From contig NC_080424.1 of the NCBI RefSeq assembly GCF_029873635.1, forward strand, positions 1,577,501 to 1,641,500: DNA of 64,000 bases, written 5' to 3'. Under the pieces are notes generated by a model. It worked only from the letters and a program-made list of their open reading frames with translations, searched no databases and was not told the origin of the DNA. This DNA comes from Malania oleifera. Its lineage: Eukaryota; Streptophyta; Magnoliopsida; Santalales; Ximeniaceae. This document shows positions 1 through 12,424 of this stretch, piece after piece (position 1 is the first letter of the stretch; each line of letters opens with the position of its first letter). The position numbers and the translations under genes were made by a program.

Positions 1-644
1 CTTAGGCTTCCGTTTTATGTTCTGATGTATCCGTGGTACCCATGGATCCAGGTGGATTATGATCTGCTGAGCTGAGATTTGTGATATTGAATTTATTATA
101 TTATGAAAAAAAAATGTAGAAATTAAGCAAGTCGTCACAATATTGACTCGAGCCAAGAGCGGGTAGCTCAAATAAAATCACTCAGTGATGAGATAGACAT
201 GGATGGAGCTATTCCTAGTAGAAGATAATCTCAAAGTCACTTTAACCAACTTCAGGTCCATATAAACAACTCGATTAAGCCATTTTCAAAGGAAATTCAC
301 TTAAACTCTCTCGGTTGGCTCTGGTAGAGCCACGTCCATTAAAGAATATGACTTAACTTGAGTCTCATAATAATAAAATGACTTATAGTAAATGTAATAT
401 ACTTTCGAGTAAAAAAGGTAACTCTAAAACTCGAGAATGAGGGGACAATTGATATAATCTAAAAAAGAGACCCAAACATTAAACACGACATTAATTTACA
501 TAAGACCATAAAAGGAAAAGACATCAAAGGATGAATAAACAAAAGATAGTGTCCATTAATTAAATCAAGTGGATAGCACACAAATCTTTACTCCCTAATA
601 ACATATTCATAGCCAAAATGTAACCCTTATGATCCAAAGAAAAG
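1..644. other. Unassigned AT-rich intergenic DNA
   Basis: No open frame with recognisable protein similarity, no RNA gene and no clear repeat boundary can be seen. It is the left flank of the repeat that begins at about 645. Confidence 0.5.
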
Positions 645-1618
645 TGTTGATTTTGGTGTAATCCCAAGAGGGGGGTGAATTGGGTATTTTAAATTCTTTC
701 AAACTTATTTACCAATTAATCCCTACTTCTATATTTAACTAATTAATGATAGGGATTTGAAGCTGATTTAAATTACTATATCAATGACTCCCTTTTTACC
801 CAATTAAGTGTGTGTGAAGTTATTCAACATACACAAGCAAGCTAGATATTGAAATGCAATGCGGAAAATAAAGAGATAAGGGAAAAGAGAATGCAAATGC
901 AGTTTTTACGAGATTCAGCTAACCCAACTTATGTCCTCGCCTTGAGCAATCCGCTCAAGGATTCCACTATAATCTTTGCTCCTAAATTTGGGATGAAACT
1001 TCCCTTACAATCCGCTGCTTACAAAAGATACAACTTACTCCTAATTCGCTACTTACAAGAGATACAACTCTCTCCTCAAACCCCGTTCACAACCCGAATC
1101 GTGAATACAATGAAATCTGTAAAACACTCAAAATTGCTTCCAACAAAAGCTAGTGAGTACAATTCAACTTCCTAATACATAATCATATGATGAAATTTGA
1201 AGTTCGGAATGTATGAAACGATACAATCATTTAATGAATGATATATGCTTCAACAACCAATTCCCCTTTTTACCAAAACTCTCAAGTGATGATATAATTA
1301 AAAACTTTGTAGAAAATTTGGGTTATAGTTCACTTTGCGAAAATGCATGAATATCTAATGTGAACTTATTCAAAAAACTTTGTCTTGAATATTAGATCAT
1401 TCAAAATCAACAACTTTTTTTCAAATATTCAATCACACAATGATCTTTATAATATGCCAATACATATATATAATATGATTTCCAAAATTCACAAACTAAA
1501 TATAATGTTTTCCAGAAGATATCCCTCAATAAAATAAACAATTTTGAACACTAAGGATATTCAATCAAGTGTTTTAATATATCTAAATAATAAATCCTTT
1601 AACTTAACACACACTTGA

Positions 1619-4206
1619 TGTAATAACCCGAAAAAAATAAAAAAAAAATAATTAATTAAAATTATTAATTAATTAAGTGGTTAAACACTATTAAATTAAT
1701 GTATTAAATACACAAATAAAAAATAAATAGTATGAAAAAAAATTAATTAATTAATTAATAAATTAAATGTTATTAAATTAAAATAAATAAATAAATAAAT
1801 AGTAAAAAATAAAATATATATATATGTATATATATAAAAGTTAAAGTATAAGTTATATATATCTTATAAGTTAAGTAAGTAAGGTAAGTTAAGAAAAAAA
1901 AAAAAAAGGAAAAGAAGATAAGAAAGCTGAGCTTCCAGCGCAGAGAAGAAGGAGAGTTCAGGCTCTCCGTCGCCGTCTTCATTTCCGTCTCCATCTCCTC
2001 TCTCTCTTTCCTCATTTTTTGACGAATATTCAACCGATCGGGAAACAGAAGGTGTCGTTGGGTTCCTAACTCCGCCACCGACATTTCTACTGGAGCAGAT
2101 TTTTCATAAGAACGACTTAGACACTGCTTCTAGAGAAAAGTAATTTTTCCCCAATTTCTCAATTTCTGTTTAAATCTGCTCTTGAATCGACGATCAGGCA
2201 CCACCACGGGGTCCTAAACGTCGTTGTCGTCATTTTGACGTAGGTAATTTTTTAATTGGGTTTTCTAGGCCCTACTCCAAAGCGAAAGTGGGATTTGAGA
2301 AATTTGGCAATTTGACTAAATTTAAGGGTATATTTATTTATTTAGGAATTATAGCCCTAGGAAATATTTAAATAATATTTTATTCAGTAATAATTTATTG
2401 GAGTTAGGAAATTTTGATTCAGGGTCTGGGTGAGCGCCACAGGTATTTTTCAGAGTCCTTATTGGCGTAATTCAAGAAACTAGGTAAGGGGAAAAATATA
2501 TATTAAATCATAATTTTTATGAATTTAATGGAAAAATAAATTGTGTTATATGTACGTGTATATGTTTTGGTATGGGTAAAATGCCAACTGTTTAAATTAT
2601 TTTTTTTTCGAGTTTAGGGCTATTTATTAAATATGTATATGCAAAAATGAACTGATAAAAGTGGGAAATATTTCCAGGATAATTAAGTAAGAAATGAAAG
2701 GTATTTTTAGTATATAAACATTAAATGTTGGTTGGCTTATTTTACAGGCAGTGTATGAATTTTATTACTAAATTGTGTGGCATGAGATTTTGTGCAAATA
2801 TATGTTAAATGTATGATATGCAGGCTAAGTAAGTAAAGCAATGAAAATAAAATATGATATGGACAATGTTGCCTGTGTATGTTAAATGCAACCATGTAAA
2901 TGTAAGACAGCTGAAAGACAGCCATGTTAGCAGATCTAGCACACTTCTGTGTAGACTAACTGATGACAGCTAAAAGGAGCTGTGTTAGCAGATCTAGCAC
3001 GTTTCTACGTAGACTAACTGATGACAGCTAAAAGGAGCTGTGTTAGCAGATCTAGCACGTTTCTACGTAGACTAACTGATGATGGCTAAAGACCAGCTGT
3101 AGTATGAAGTAATGAAATGAAATGTTATGCAATGAAATGACGAAGAAATGACAATGAAATGAAATGACAAAGGTAAATGATGTAAATAGGAAATAGTCAT
3201 TTAAAGTGAAACGAAATGCAAAGCTAAGTTATGAACATGAATGAATGTGCATGAATGTATAATGACAGAAAAGAATGATGTATTATGATATTAGAAGTAT
3301 GTATGTACGTAGAACATGTTACGATTGGGCGAGGCATATCTTTCGCCTGAGGGCTTGCTGAGTAAGGCGAGTGCACTAATAGCTTCAGATGTGGCAGTGG
3401 CTGCATAACGCACTAGGGCAGAGGGAACCTACTTGTATGGGCGGGTAGAATTCCCTATCCTTAGGGCCTTTGCTGGTAAACTATTGTTGAATGCATGAGT
3501 ACGGGATTAATTTAACACTTGAGGGCTTACTGAGTAAGGTAAGTCCCCTGGTATGCTTAAACTGTGACCTTCGGGTTGCTAAATGTATTAGAGCAAAGGG
3601 ATGCTACTTGTATGGGCGGGTAATCACCCCTATTCTCAGGTAATCTCGTGGGTTAAACATTTGTTTGTGTTTGTTTAGGATCAGAAAATGACTTTCAGTA
3701 TTATGTTAATGATTTGCAAATATTATAAAATGATATGTATAATCTCATGATGGCGAGACGCTGAGTTTAATATATTATTTATTCCTTTACTGAGATGTGT
3801 CTCACCCGAATATGAATTCTTTTTTTTTCAAGATTTCTCAGGATCGAACTTTGAGAGCTTGAGATTTTATAACATTTTTGGAAGATATAAGAAAAATGGT
3901 ACATTTTTATGTTAATTCTTATATGTATATTTTATGTTTTATATCTTTATGTTTTAACTCAGTTATGAAAGGATAGTTGTGAAACATACTAGTATTAGTG
4001 GATAATGTTTTGGAGACATGTATATATTTGAATACTAGTGGATGATTAATTTATTATGGTTGGTAGTTAGAATTAGTTAACTCTAGTATTATGTTATATG
4101 GAGATTATGATTATATTTCCGCTGAATATATTATGGATTATGGATTATCAGGGATTTTATCAAGTATAACGCGTCGGACCCAGGTTTAAAGGTTCGGGGC
4201 GTTACA
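1619..4206. mobile_element. Solo LTR 1 (Ty3/gypsy-like), 2,588 bp, TSD CTTGA
   Basis: Starts TGTAATAACCCGAAAA and ends GGTTCGGGGCGTTACA, i.e. TG...CA. It is flanked by a perfect 5-bp duplication CTTGA at 1614-1618 and 4207-4211. Neither edge adjoins a primer-binding site, polypurine tract, gag or pol, so this is a solo LTR left by LTR-LTR recombination. The TGTAAYAACCC/GGGCGTTACA termini and the 2.6 kb length are typical of long plant Ty3/gypsy LTRs (established knowledge); the lineage is inferred. It carries a 58-bp tandem repeat at about 2906-3101 and a conserved block at about 3785-3815 (TTACTGAGATGTGTCTCACC) shared with the three nested LTRs at 6721-14431. Confidence 0.9.
2906..3101. repeat. 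58-bp tandem repeat inside solo LTR 1
   Basis: Units begin at 2906, 2965 and 3023, with a partial unit at 3081. Each starts GACAGCT and contains GTTAGCAGATCTAGCACGTT and CGTAGACTAACTGATG. The spacing is 59, 58 and 58 bp. The same array is shorter in the LTRs at 7030-12550 (about 8660-8790) and 9784-12424 (about 11180-11310), and absent from the outermost LTR. Confidence 0.85.
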
Positions 4207-4729
4207 CTTGAATCAAAACTGGTTAACCTATGGCAAAAACCTTTCTTAAGTAGTGATCTTATTTAAATAACCTATACATAAATGCACTCAAGATCAATCA
4301 ATCAACTTATGTTCAATAACTGATTTAGATATGAAAAGTTCTTTGCAAGATATATATATCAAAAGACAATCTAGCAATCATTGTGCACTCCTTTTTCATG
4401 TTTATTCTCATAAGAGTTTTTCATATATACTGATTTGCTTATTGATATATATATAACGAGGTAGTCTTAGTTCAGATTCGATGTAAGAACTTGAAATCCC
4501 AATCTAAAGTTTCAGCGGTGTGTTCAAGTTGAGATAGACGTGCAATCTCCTCAAGCGAGTGCCAAAGGTTTGTTCTCCTCTATTCTCAATGATCTTAGCT
4601 TACGCACTAGGGTTTAGATGTTCAATATATAGGTGTCTTACCCTTAGAATTAATCTTGACCGTTTGATCAAAAAATATCTCGTGAGTTCTCTTATTAAAA
4701 ATTAAAATTTTAAGTTTTCCCGCGAGTTT

Positions 4730-5035
4730 AAACGACTAAGGTCAAAAGCCCAAATGACTGAAGTTCCTTAAAGTTTCAAAAAAATAACCTAGACACAGGG
4801 TCAAACGATTGAAATGTTCAGACGACTAAAGTGTCGGGTTTAGATGACTGAAGTCTGAGTTCAGTCTTCTAAGGTGCTTTTGTCAGGTTTTGTATTTCAC
4901 CATTAATTCTTCAGGCGACTGAACTTAATCTTCGGTCTTCTGAAAAAATGCTTCAGATGACTAAGGTTATCTTCAGTCTTCTGAAATGGCAATTTCAGGC
5001 GACTGACTGCTGAGTTCGGTCGTCTAAAGTACCTC
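4730..5035. repeat. Degenerate short direct/inverted repeats (GACTGAAG / CTTCAGTC type)
   Basis: Motifs such as GACGACTAAAG, GGCGACTGAA, CTTCAGTCTTCTG and TTCGGTCGTCTAAAG recur every 20-40 bp in both orientations. This looks like a decayed array able to form small hairpins. It lies within the TGTTGA...TCAACA repeat; function unknown. Confidence 0.5.
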
Positions 5036-5473
5036 TTTCCTGAATTTTTTTTTATACTTTGAAAAATTGATTTCCTCTCTTTCTTGGCTCTTTTATAAAA
5101 ATATTTTTTGAAATTTTAAAAATATTTCTAAGTCCATGAATGTCGCCTAATGGTGTACATGAAATGCATGAGTCATAAGGTCATTCTAGATTATGATTTG
5201 AGCTTCAAATTAAATCATAGAAAAATATAAATGCACGAGTTCTAAGTATCCATTCCCATGACGCTCTTGAACTTGTTGCTTACATTTTCATTCTTGTACT
5301 CTTTAAGTTCCATGGATTTTGCGAAGATATGTATGTTTTATTCTTTATGGCTTCTGTGACTTGTTATCATTTCGTGCATGTTTAATATAGGTCATGTTCA
5401 CTATCTCAATGCACATATCAAATACCAAGTGATTTGATATTGTCAAAATAAGATTGAACTAATAGAGTCAACA

Positions 5474-6715
5474 AATAAAAAAATCAATAAAGAGGTATAT
5501 TGAATGGTTATAAAAAGGGACCCCATTAGGAAGACAAGACATCTCATTCACACTCATTCCTTTATTATTATGATCACATAATCCTTCCCAATCTTTTGAC
5601 TTAGGCATCAAAGTAAACTCTTGGAGTATACCTCGGGTCCTTTAAGTTGTCTTTATCTCATTATTGACAGGTGATCGAAGTCGTGATTTATCCAAACTCT
5701 ATCGAACAAATTTTGGCAACAACGACGAATGAAATTTATTTTAAAATTTATAAATGTTGAACATCTCTTGTTTGGGAGTTGACTATAATTTTTAAAATTA
5801 ACTTGATTACTTGAATATTTAATTTTCAAATTTGATTGCGGCATCGTGTGTGTAAAAAATTATCATATCCCTTGTATTTGTTCAACATTTATATTTTGCT
5901 ACAGAAAGGAAAAATGAAAATATTCAACCAATAAAAGTTTATTCTAAAATTTAGGAGTTTTCAAAAAAATCCATACTTAGGAAAGAACGTGGCTACATAT
6001 TTTTTGAAATTTACTTGACTGCCATATCTTTTAATTTTCAAAATTGTCTTGATTCTCGTCAAATTTAGTACTGCACATTTTATTATTTATATTTAAAACA
6101 CATTTTAATGATAATTAGTCAACAAAACAGGAAAATAAAATTTTAAGTGAATAAAAATCTAATTTAAAAATTTAAAGATTAAAAAATATTTGGTTTGTAA
6201 AATATCCCAATTACCTTTATTTTTTGAAATTAATTTCATTTAATGTTCAAAATTGACTAAATTCTCGACCAAATCAACTGAATCGAATCGATATTATTTA
6301 TTTTTGGCTAACTTTAGCATTATATAGTGGCAATTACATTAATATTATTTTTAAAAATAAATGTAATAATAAATAGTCAATAGAATAGAAAACTAAAATT
6401 TGTCAAATAAAAATTTACTTAGTTAAAAAATGTCAAAATTCATGTTTATGAAAGATCATGGTAGCCTTTGAGTTTCGAAACTAAATCCATATTTCGTGTA
6501 ACAAGAAATAGCCAATAATGATTTAAAAGTCATATGATTAATTATTCAAATTCCAAATTCATGTTAATTATGCAAAAAATTTTATCTAACAAAATTAATA
6601 GTTAATAATATCTTACAACTTTGAGATATTCGCTCTAGTCAAAAAATAAATATAGTTAATATGGATATATTTGACAATAATAGTCTCATTAATAAAAAAC
6701 TAATTGTGCATAGCT
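5474..6715. other. Unassigned AT-rich DNA between two repeat blocks
   Basis: Strongly AT-rich, with no recognisable coding segment, RNA gene or bounded repeat. The small reverse-strand frame near 5653-5844 has no protein features I recognise and is treated as chance. Confidence 0.5.
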
Positions 6716-7226
6716 CCGGATGTAGTGATCCAAAAAGAAAAATAAAAATAAAAAAAAATAATTAAATAAAATTAAAAATTAAAAAATTAATTAAAAAATA
6801 ATATTTATTAATTAAATAATATAATATAATATATTGTAATAAAAGATTATATATATATAAAAATATGTAAAGGATGCTGACGCCACTCCTCCGTCTCTCT
6901 TCTTTCTTTCCTTAATTTCTCGACGGATATTCGGCATATCGGGAAATGGAAGGTGTCATTGGATTCCTAATTCTACCATCGATATTTCTATTTGAGCGGA
7001 TTTGTCATGGGAGCGGCTTAGGCACTACTTCTAAAGACCCGAAAGATTAAAATAATTAAGAGAAAAAAATATATAATTAATTAATTAATTAAAATTACTA
7101 ATTAACTAATTAGTTACACATTATTAAATTGATGTATTAAATAAATAAATAAAAAGAATAATAATAATAATTGAAATAAGAGATATATATAAATATATAT
7201 ATATAAAAGTTATGTAAAAGTTAAAG

Positions 7227-7229
7227 TTT

Positions 7230-7272
<43 letters not shown>

Positions 7273-7308
7273 TTGAAGATATCATAGATGGATAAGTAAA
7301 AGTTAAAG

Positions 7309-7352
<44 letters not shown>
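7227..7352. repeat. Two long (AT)n arrays in LTR B
   Basis: Pure AT runs at about 7229-7266 and 7313-7352 are each followed by a GTTTGAAGATATC segment, showing that the array and its flank were duplicated together. The frame 7310-7552 reads through one of them and is not a gene. Confidence 0.8.
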
Positions 7353-7355
<3 letters not shown>

Positions 7356-9783
7356 TGAAGATATCCTGAAGCAAAAGCTTCAGAAGAAAGAAAGATTTTT
7401 TTTTTCTCTAGAGAGGAGCGTCGCTTGAGAGTTTTTCCTGCGCCCTCCGCTTGCTCTCCGTTTTCGTCTCTCATTCTCTCAATTTCTCGACGAATTTGCA
7501 GCAGATCGGAAAACGGAATGTGCCGTTGGATTTCTGATTCTACTGCCGACATTTCTATTAGAGTAGATTGGTCGTGGGAACGACTTAGACACTGCTCTTG
7601 TGGAAAGGTACTATTTTCTCATTTTCTCAATTTTGCTTTAAATCTACTGTTAAATCGGCGAACGGGTACCACTACATGGTTCTAATCGTCGTCGCCGTCA
7701 TTTTGACGTAGGTAATTTTTCAATTGTGATTTTCTAAACCCTACTCCAAAGCGAGAGTGAGATTTGAGAAATTTGACAAATTAATTAAATTTGCGGGTAT
7801 AACTGTAAATTGAAAATTATGATCCTAGAAAATATTTAAATAGTACGTTATTTAAAAATAATTTAAATGGAATTAGGATTTTTGAATCAGGGACCGAGTA
7901 AGCGCCGCGGGTGTAATTTTGGGCCCCGCAAACATAATTTAGAAAATTAAGTAGGAGTATTAAATATTAGTTTAAATGTTAATTTTAGGTGTGTGGAGCC
8001 TAGGGAAGGCTAGATTGGGTAGTATTTTGGGGAAATAAATTAATTAATTTAGGAAATTTGGTAATTTGGTTATATTTAAGGATATATTTATTTATTTAGA
8101 ATTTATGGGCCTATAAAATATTAAAATGATATTTTGTTCGGGATTAATTACATGGGATTAGAATTTTTGATTCAGGATCCGAGTGAGCACCGCAGGTATT
8201 TTTTCGGAGTCCCTGTCGGTGTAGTTCAAGAAACAAGGTAAGGAATAAATTTATATATTAAATTAGGTTTTTCATGAATTAAAAATGAACATGTGTTATT
8301 TATGTATATATGTTTTTTTATGTGGGTTTAAAATGTTAGCCATGAAATTTATATTTTCTGAACTTAGGATTGTTGATATAGTTATGTATGTGTGAAAGTA
8401 AACAAATGAAAGTGAAAGAAATTTTTTAAGGAATTATGTAAGAAATGAAGTGTATTTTGAGCATGTAAATGTTAAATGTGGGTTGACTTATTTTATGAGA
8501 AATATGCATGAATTTTACTGCTAAATTGTGTGGCATGAGAATCTGTGCAAATTTTATATTAAATGTATGAGATGCAGGTTAAGTAAGTAAAACAATGAGA
8601 ATAAAATATGATATAGACAATGTTGCCTGTGTATGTTAAATGCAACCATGTAAATGTAAGACAGCTGAAAGACAGTCATGTTAGCAGATCTAGCACACTT
8701 CTGTGTAGACTAACTGATGACAGTTAAAAGGAGCTGTGTTAGTAGATCTAGCACGTTTCTACGTAGACTAACTGATGATGGCTAAAGACCAGCTGTAGTA
8801 CGAAGTAATAAAATGAAATGTTATGCAATGCAATGACGATGAAAAGACAATGAAATGAAATGACAAAGGTAAATGATGTAAATGGGAAAAAGTCACTTAA
8901 AATGAAACGAAATGCAAATTTAAGTTATGAACAGGAATGAATGTGCATGAATGTATAATGACAGAAAATAATGATGTATAATAATATTAGAAGTATGTAT
9001 GTACATAGAACATGTTACGATTGGGCGAGACGTACTCTTCGTCTGAGGGCTTGCTGAGTAAGGCGAGTGCACTAGTAGTTTCAGATGTGGCTGCAGCTGC
9101 ATAACGCACTAGAGCAAAGGGAACCTACTTGTATGGGCGGGTAGATTTCCCTATCCTTAGGACCTTTGCCGGTAAGCTATTGTTGAACAGTGTGAGTACA
9201 AGAATAATTTATCACTTGAGGGCTTACTGAGTAAGGTGAGTGCCCTAATATGCTTTAACTGTGACCTTTGGGTTGTCAAAAATATCAGAGCAAAGGGGTG
9301 CTACTTGTATGGGCGGGTAATCACCCTTATCCTCAGGTAATCTCGTAGGTTAAACATTTGCATGTGTTTGATTAGGTTCAGGAAATGATTTCATAAATTA
9401 CGTTAACGATTTTCAAATGTTAAATAATATGTCATATATAAACTCATGTTGGCCACACACTGTTTTAAAATATGGTTTCTTCCCTTACTGAGATGTGTCT
9501 CACCCGAATAAGAATTTATTTTTTTTTCAGGATTTCTTCGAGATTGAGCTTAGAGAGTTCGAGATTTTTATCGCATTATTGGGAGATATAAGAAAAAGGG
9601 TATAAGTATTTTAATGATGTTTTCACAGAAAGTAAATATCTAAATTTTATGTCTTTATGTTTTAAGACTATTGAGTAAGGAATTGTTGTGAAAATACTGA
9701 AATGCTTTTAGAGATGTATGTATATATGGAAATGCAGGTATTGGATGGATACTTTGGATTATAAATAGAAATTAGTAAACTCT

Positions 9784-10071
9784 TGTAATAACCTGAGAAA
9801 AAAAAATTAAAATAATAAAAATAATTAATTAATTAATTGGTTAAACACTATTAAATTAATGTATTAAATAAATAAATAAAAATAAATAGTATAATACTAA
9901 TAATAATTATTAATTAATTAATGAATTAATTAAATGTTATTAAATTAAATAAATAAATAGTAAAAAATAAGGAATAAAGATATATACATATATATATATA
10001 TGTAATATATATATATATAAATATATATGTAAGCTTAATATATATATATATATATAAAGTATAAAATATAA

Positions 10072-10119
<48 letters not shown>

Positions 10120-12424
10120 AAGTAAAGTTAAGTTAAGGTAAGTTAAAGAAAGAAAAAAAAAAAGAAAAAAAAAAAAAAAAACAAGATAAAGAAGCTTGCT
10201 GAAGCTTCTTCTGCAAATGGGAATTGTAGAGAGCTTTAGCTCTCTCTCGTCGTCTCGCCTCTCCATCTTCATCTCTCTCTCTTTCCTCATTTCTTAACGA
10301 GTTTGCGGCGAATTGGGAAACGGAAGGTGTCGTTGGGTTCCTAACTCTGCCACCGACATTTCTATTGGAACAGATTTTTCATAAGAATGACTAAGGCACT
10401 ACTCTTGGGGAAAGGTAATTTTTCCTCAATTTCTCAATTTCTGGTTAAATCTGTTGTTGAGTTGACGATCAGGTACCACCACGGTGTCCTAATCGTCGTT
10501 GTCGTCATTTTGACATAGGTAATTTTTCAATTGGGGTTTTCTAAACCCTACTCTAAAGCGAGAGTGAGATTTAGGAAATTTGGCAATTTGACTAAATTTA
10601 AGGGTATATTTATTTATTTAAAAATTATGGCCCTAGGAAATATTTAAATAATATTTTATTCAAGAATAATTTATCGAACTAGGAATTTAATTTCAGGGTC
10701 CGGGTGAGCGCCGCAGGTATTTTTTGGAGTCCTTGTTGGCGTAGTTCAAGAAATCAGGTAAGGGAAAAAATATATATTAAATCAGAATTTTTATGAATTT
10801 AATGGAAAAATAAATTGTGTTATATGTACGTGTATATGTTTCAGTATGAGTAAAATGTCAACTGTTTAAATTATATTTTTTTGAGTTTAGGGCTGTTTAT
10901 TAGATATGTATATGCAAAAATGAACTGATGAAAGTGGAAAATATTTTCAGGATAATTAAGTAAGAAATGAAAGGTATTTTTAGTATATAAACATTAAATG
11001 TTGGTTGGCTTATTTTACAGGCAGTGTATGAATTTTATTACTAAATTGTGTGGCATGAGATTCTGTGCAAATATATGTTAAATGTATGAGATGCAGGCTA
11101 AGTAAGTAAAGCAATGAAAATAAAATATGATATGGACAATGTTGCCTGTGTATGTTAAATGCAACCATGTAAATGTAAGACAGCTGAAAGACAGTCATGT
11201 TAGCAGATCTAGCACATTTCTGTGTAGACTAACTGATGACAGCTAAAAGGAGTTGTGTTAGCAGATCTAGCACGTTTCTACGTAGACTAACTGATGATGG
11301 CCAAAGACCAGCTGTAGTACAAAGGAATGAAATGAAAATGTTATGAAATGAAATGACGATAAAATGGCAATGAAATGAAATGACGAAGGTAAATTATGTA
11401 AATGGGAAAGAGTCACTTAAAGTGAAACGAAATGTAAAGTTAAGTTATGAATATGAATGAATGTGCATGAATGTATAATGATAGAAAAGAATGATGTATT
11501 ATGATATTAGAAGTATGTATGTACGTAGAACATGTTACGAATGGGCGAGGAGTACCTTTCGCCTGAGGGCTTGCTAAGTAAGACGAGTGCACTGGTAGCT
11601 ACAGATGTGGCAGTAGCTGCATAACGTACTAGGGCAAAGGGAACCTACTTGTATAGGCGGGTAGATTTCCCTATCCTTAGGGCCTTTACTGGTAAACTAT
11701 TGTTGAACACATGAGTACGAGATCAGTTTAACACTTGAGGGCTTACTGAGTAAGGTGAGTGCCCTGGTATGCTTAAATCGTGACCTTCGGGTTGCTAAAT
11801 GTATTAGAGCAGAGGGGTGCTACTTGTATGGGCAGGTAATCACCCCTATTCTCAGGTGATCTCGTGGGTTAAACATTTGCATGTGTTTGTTTAATATCAG
11901 AAAATGACTTTCAGTATTATGTTAATGATTTGCAAATATTATAAAATGATATGTATAATCTAATGATGGTCACACGCTGAGTTTCATATATTGTTTCTTC
12001 CCTTACTGAGATGTGTCTCACCCGAATATGAATTCATTTTTTTCAGGATTTCTCAGGATCGAGCTTTGAGAGCTCGAGATTTTATAACATTTTTTGGAAG
12101 ATATAAGAAAAAAGGATATATTTTTATGTTAATTTTGATATATATATTTTGTGTTTTATAATTTATGTTTTATGTTTTATAAGATATGGATGGTTGTAAA
12201 ACTTACTGGTATTAGCGGATAATGTTTTGGAGATATGTATATATTTGAATACTGGTGGATGATTAATTTATTATGGTTGGTAGTTAGAATTAGTAAACTC
12301 TTGTATTATGTTATGTGGAGATTATGGTTATATTTTCTGCTACATATATTATGGATTATGGATTATCAGGGATTTTATCAGGTATAACGCACCGGACCCG
12401 GGAATAAGGGTTCGGGGCGTTACA
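9784..12424. mobile_element. Solo LTR C (youngest, innermost), 2,641 bp, TSD ACTCT
   Basis: Starts TGTAATAACCTGAG and ends AGGGTTCGGGGCGTTACA. It is flanked by a perfect duplication ACTCT at 9779-9783 and 12425-12429. Immediately downstream the last 121 bp of LTR B resumes, which proves the insertion order C into B into A. It resembles solo LTR 1 (1619-4206) closely throughout, including two 58-bp units, and includes an (AT)n array near 10078-10116. No internal retroelement domain remains. Confidence 0.9.

Larger units (their letters stand above)
645..5473. repeat. TGTTGA...TCAACA-bounded dispersed repeat, split by a solo LTR
   Basis: The left edge reads TGTTGATTTTGGTGTAATCC followed by AAGAGGGGGGTGAATTGGG, a sequence I recall as a widely dispersed plant repeat. 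The right edge ends in GAGTCAACA at about 5473. The ends are a perfect short inverted repeat (TGTTGA/TCAACA), the form expected of an LTR. With the inserted solo LTR (1619-4206 plus one TSD copy) removed, about 2.2 kb remains. The flanks (AAAAG left, AATAA right) do not give a convincing TSD, so the exact ends and the class (old solo LTR or other non-autonomous element) are inference. The short frames inside, such as 849-1175, look random. Confidence 0.4.

Noticed and set aside
849-1175. Forward 108-codon frame
   Set aside because: No family resemblance, and it lies within a dispersed repeat.
1773-2084. Reverse-strand frame of about 103 codons
   Set aside because: It reads through AT-rich and CT-rich LTR sequence; parallel frames recur in the other LTR copies (7310-7552, 10075-10290) and are low-complexity.
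645-5473. Complete LTR retrotransposon with the 1619-4206 unit as one LTR
   Set aside because: Only one copy of that LTR occurs in this interval, its TSD closes directly around it, and no PBS, PPT or gag-pol is present.
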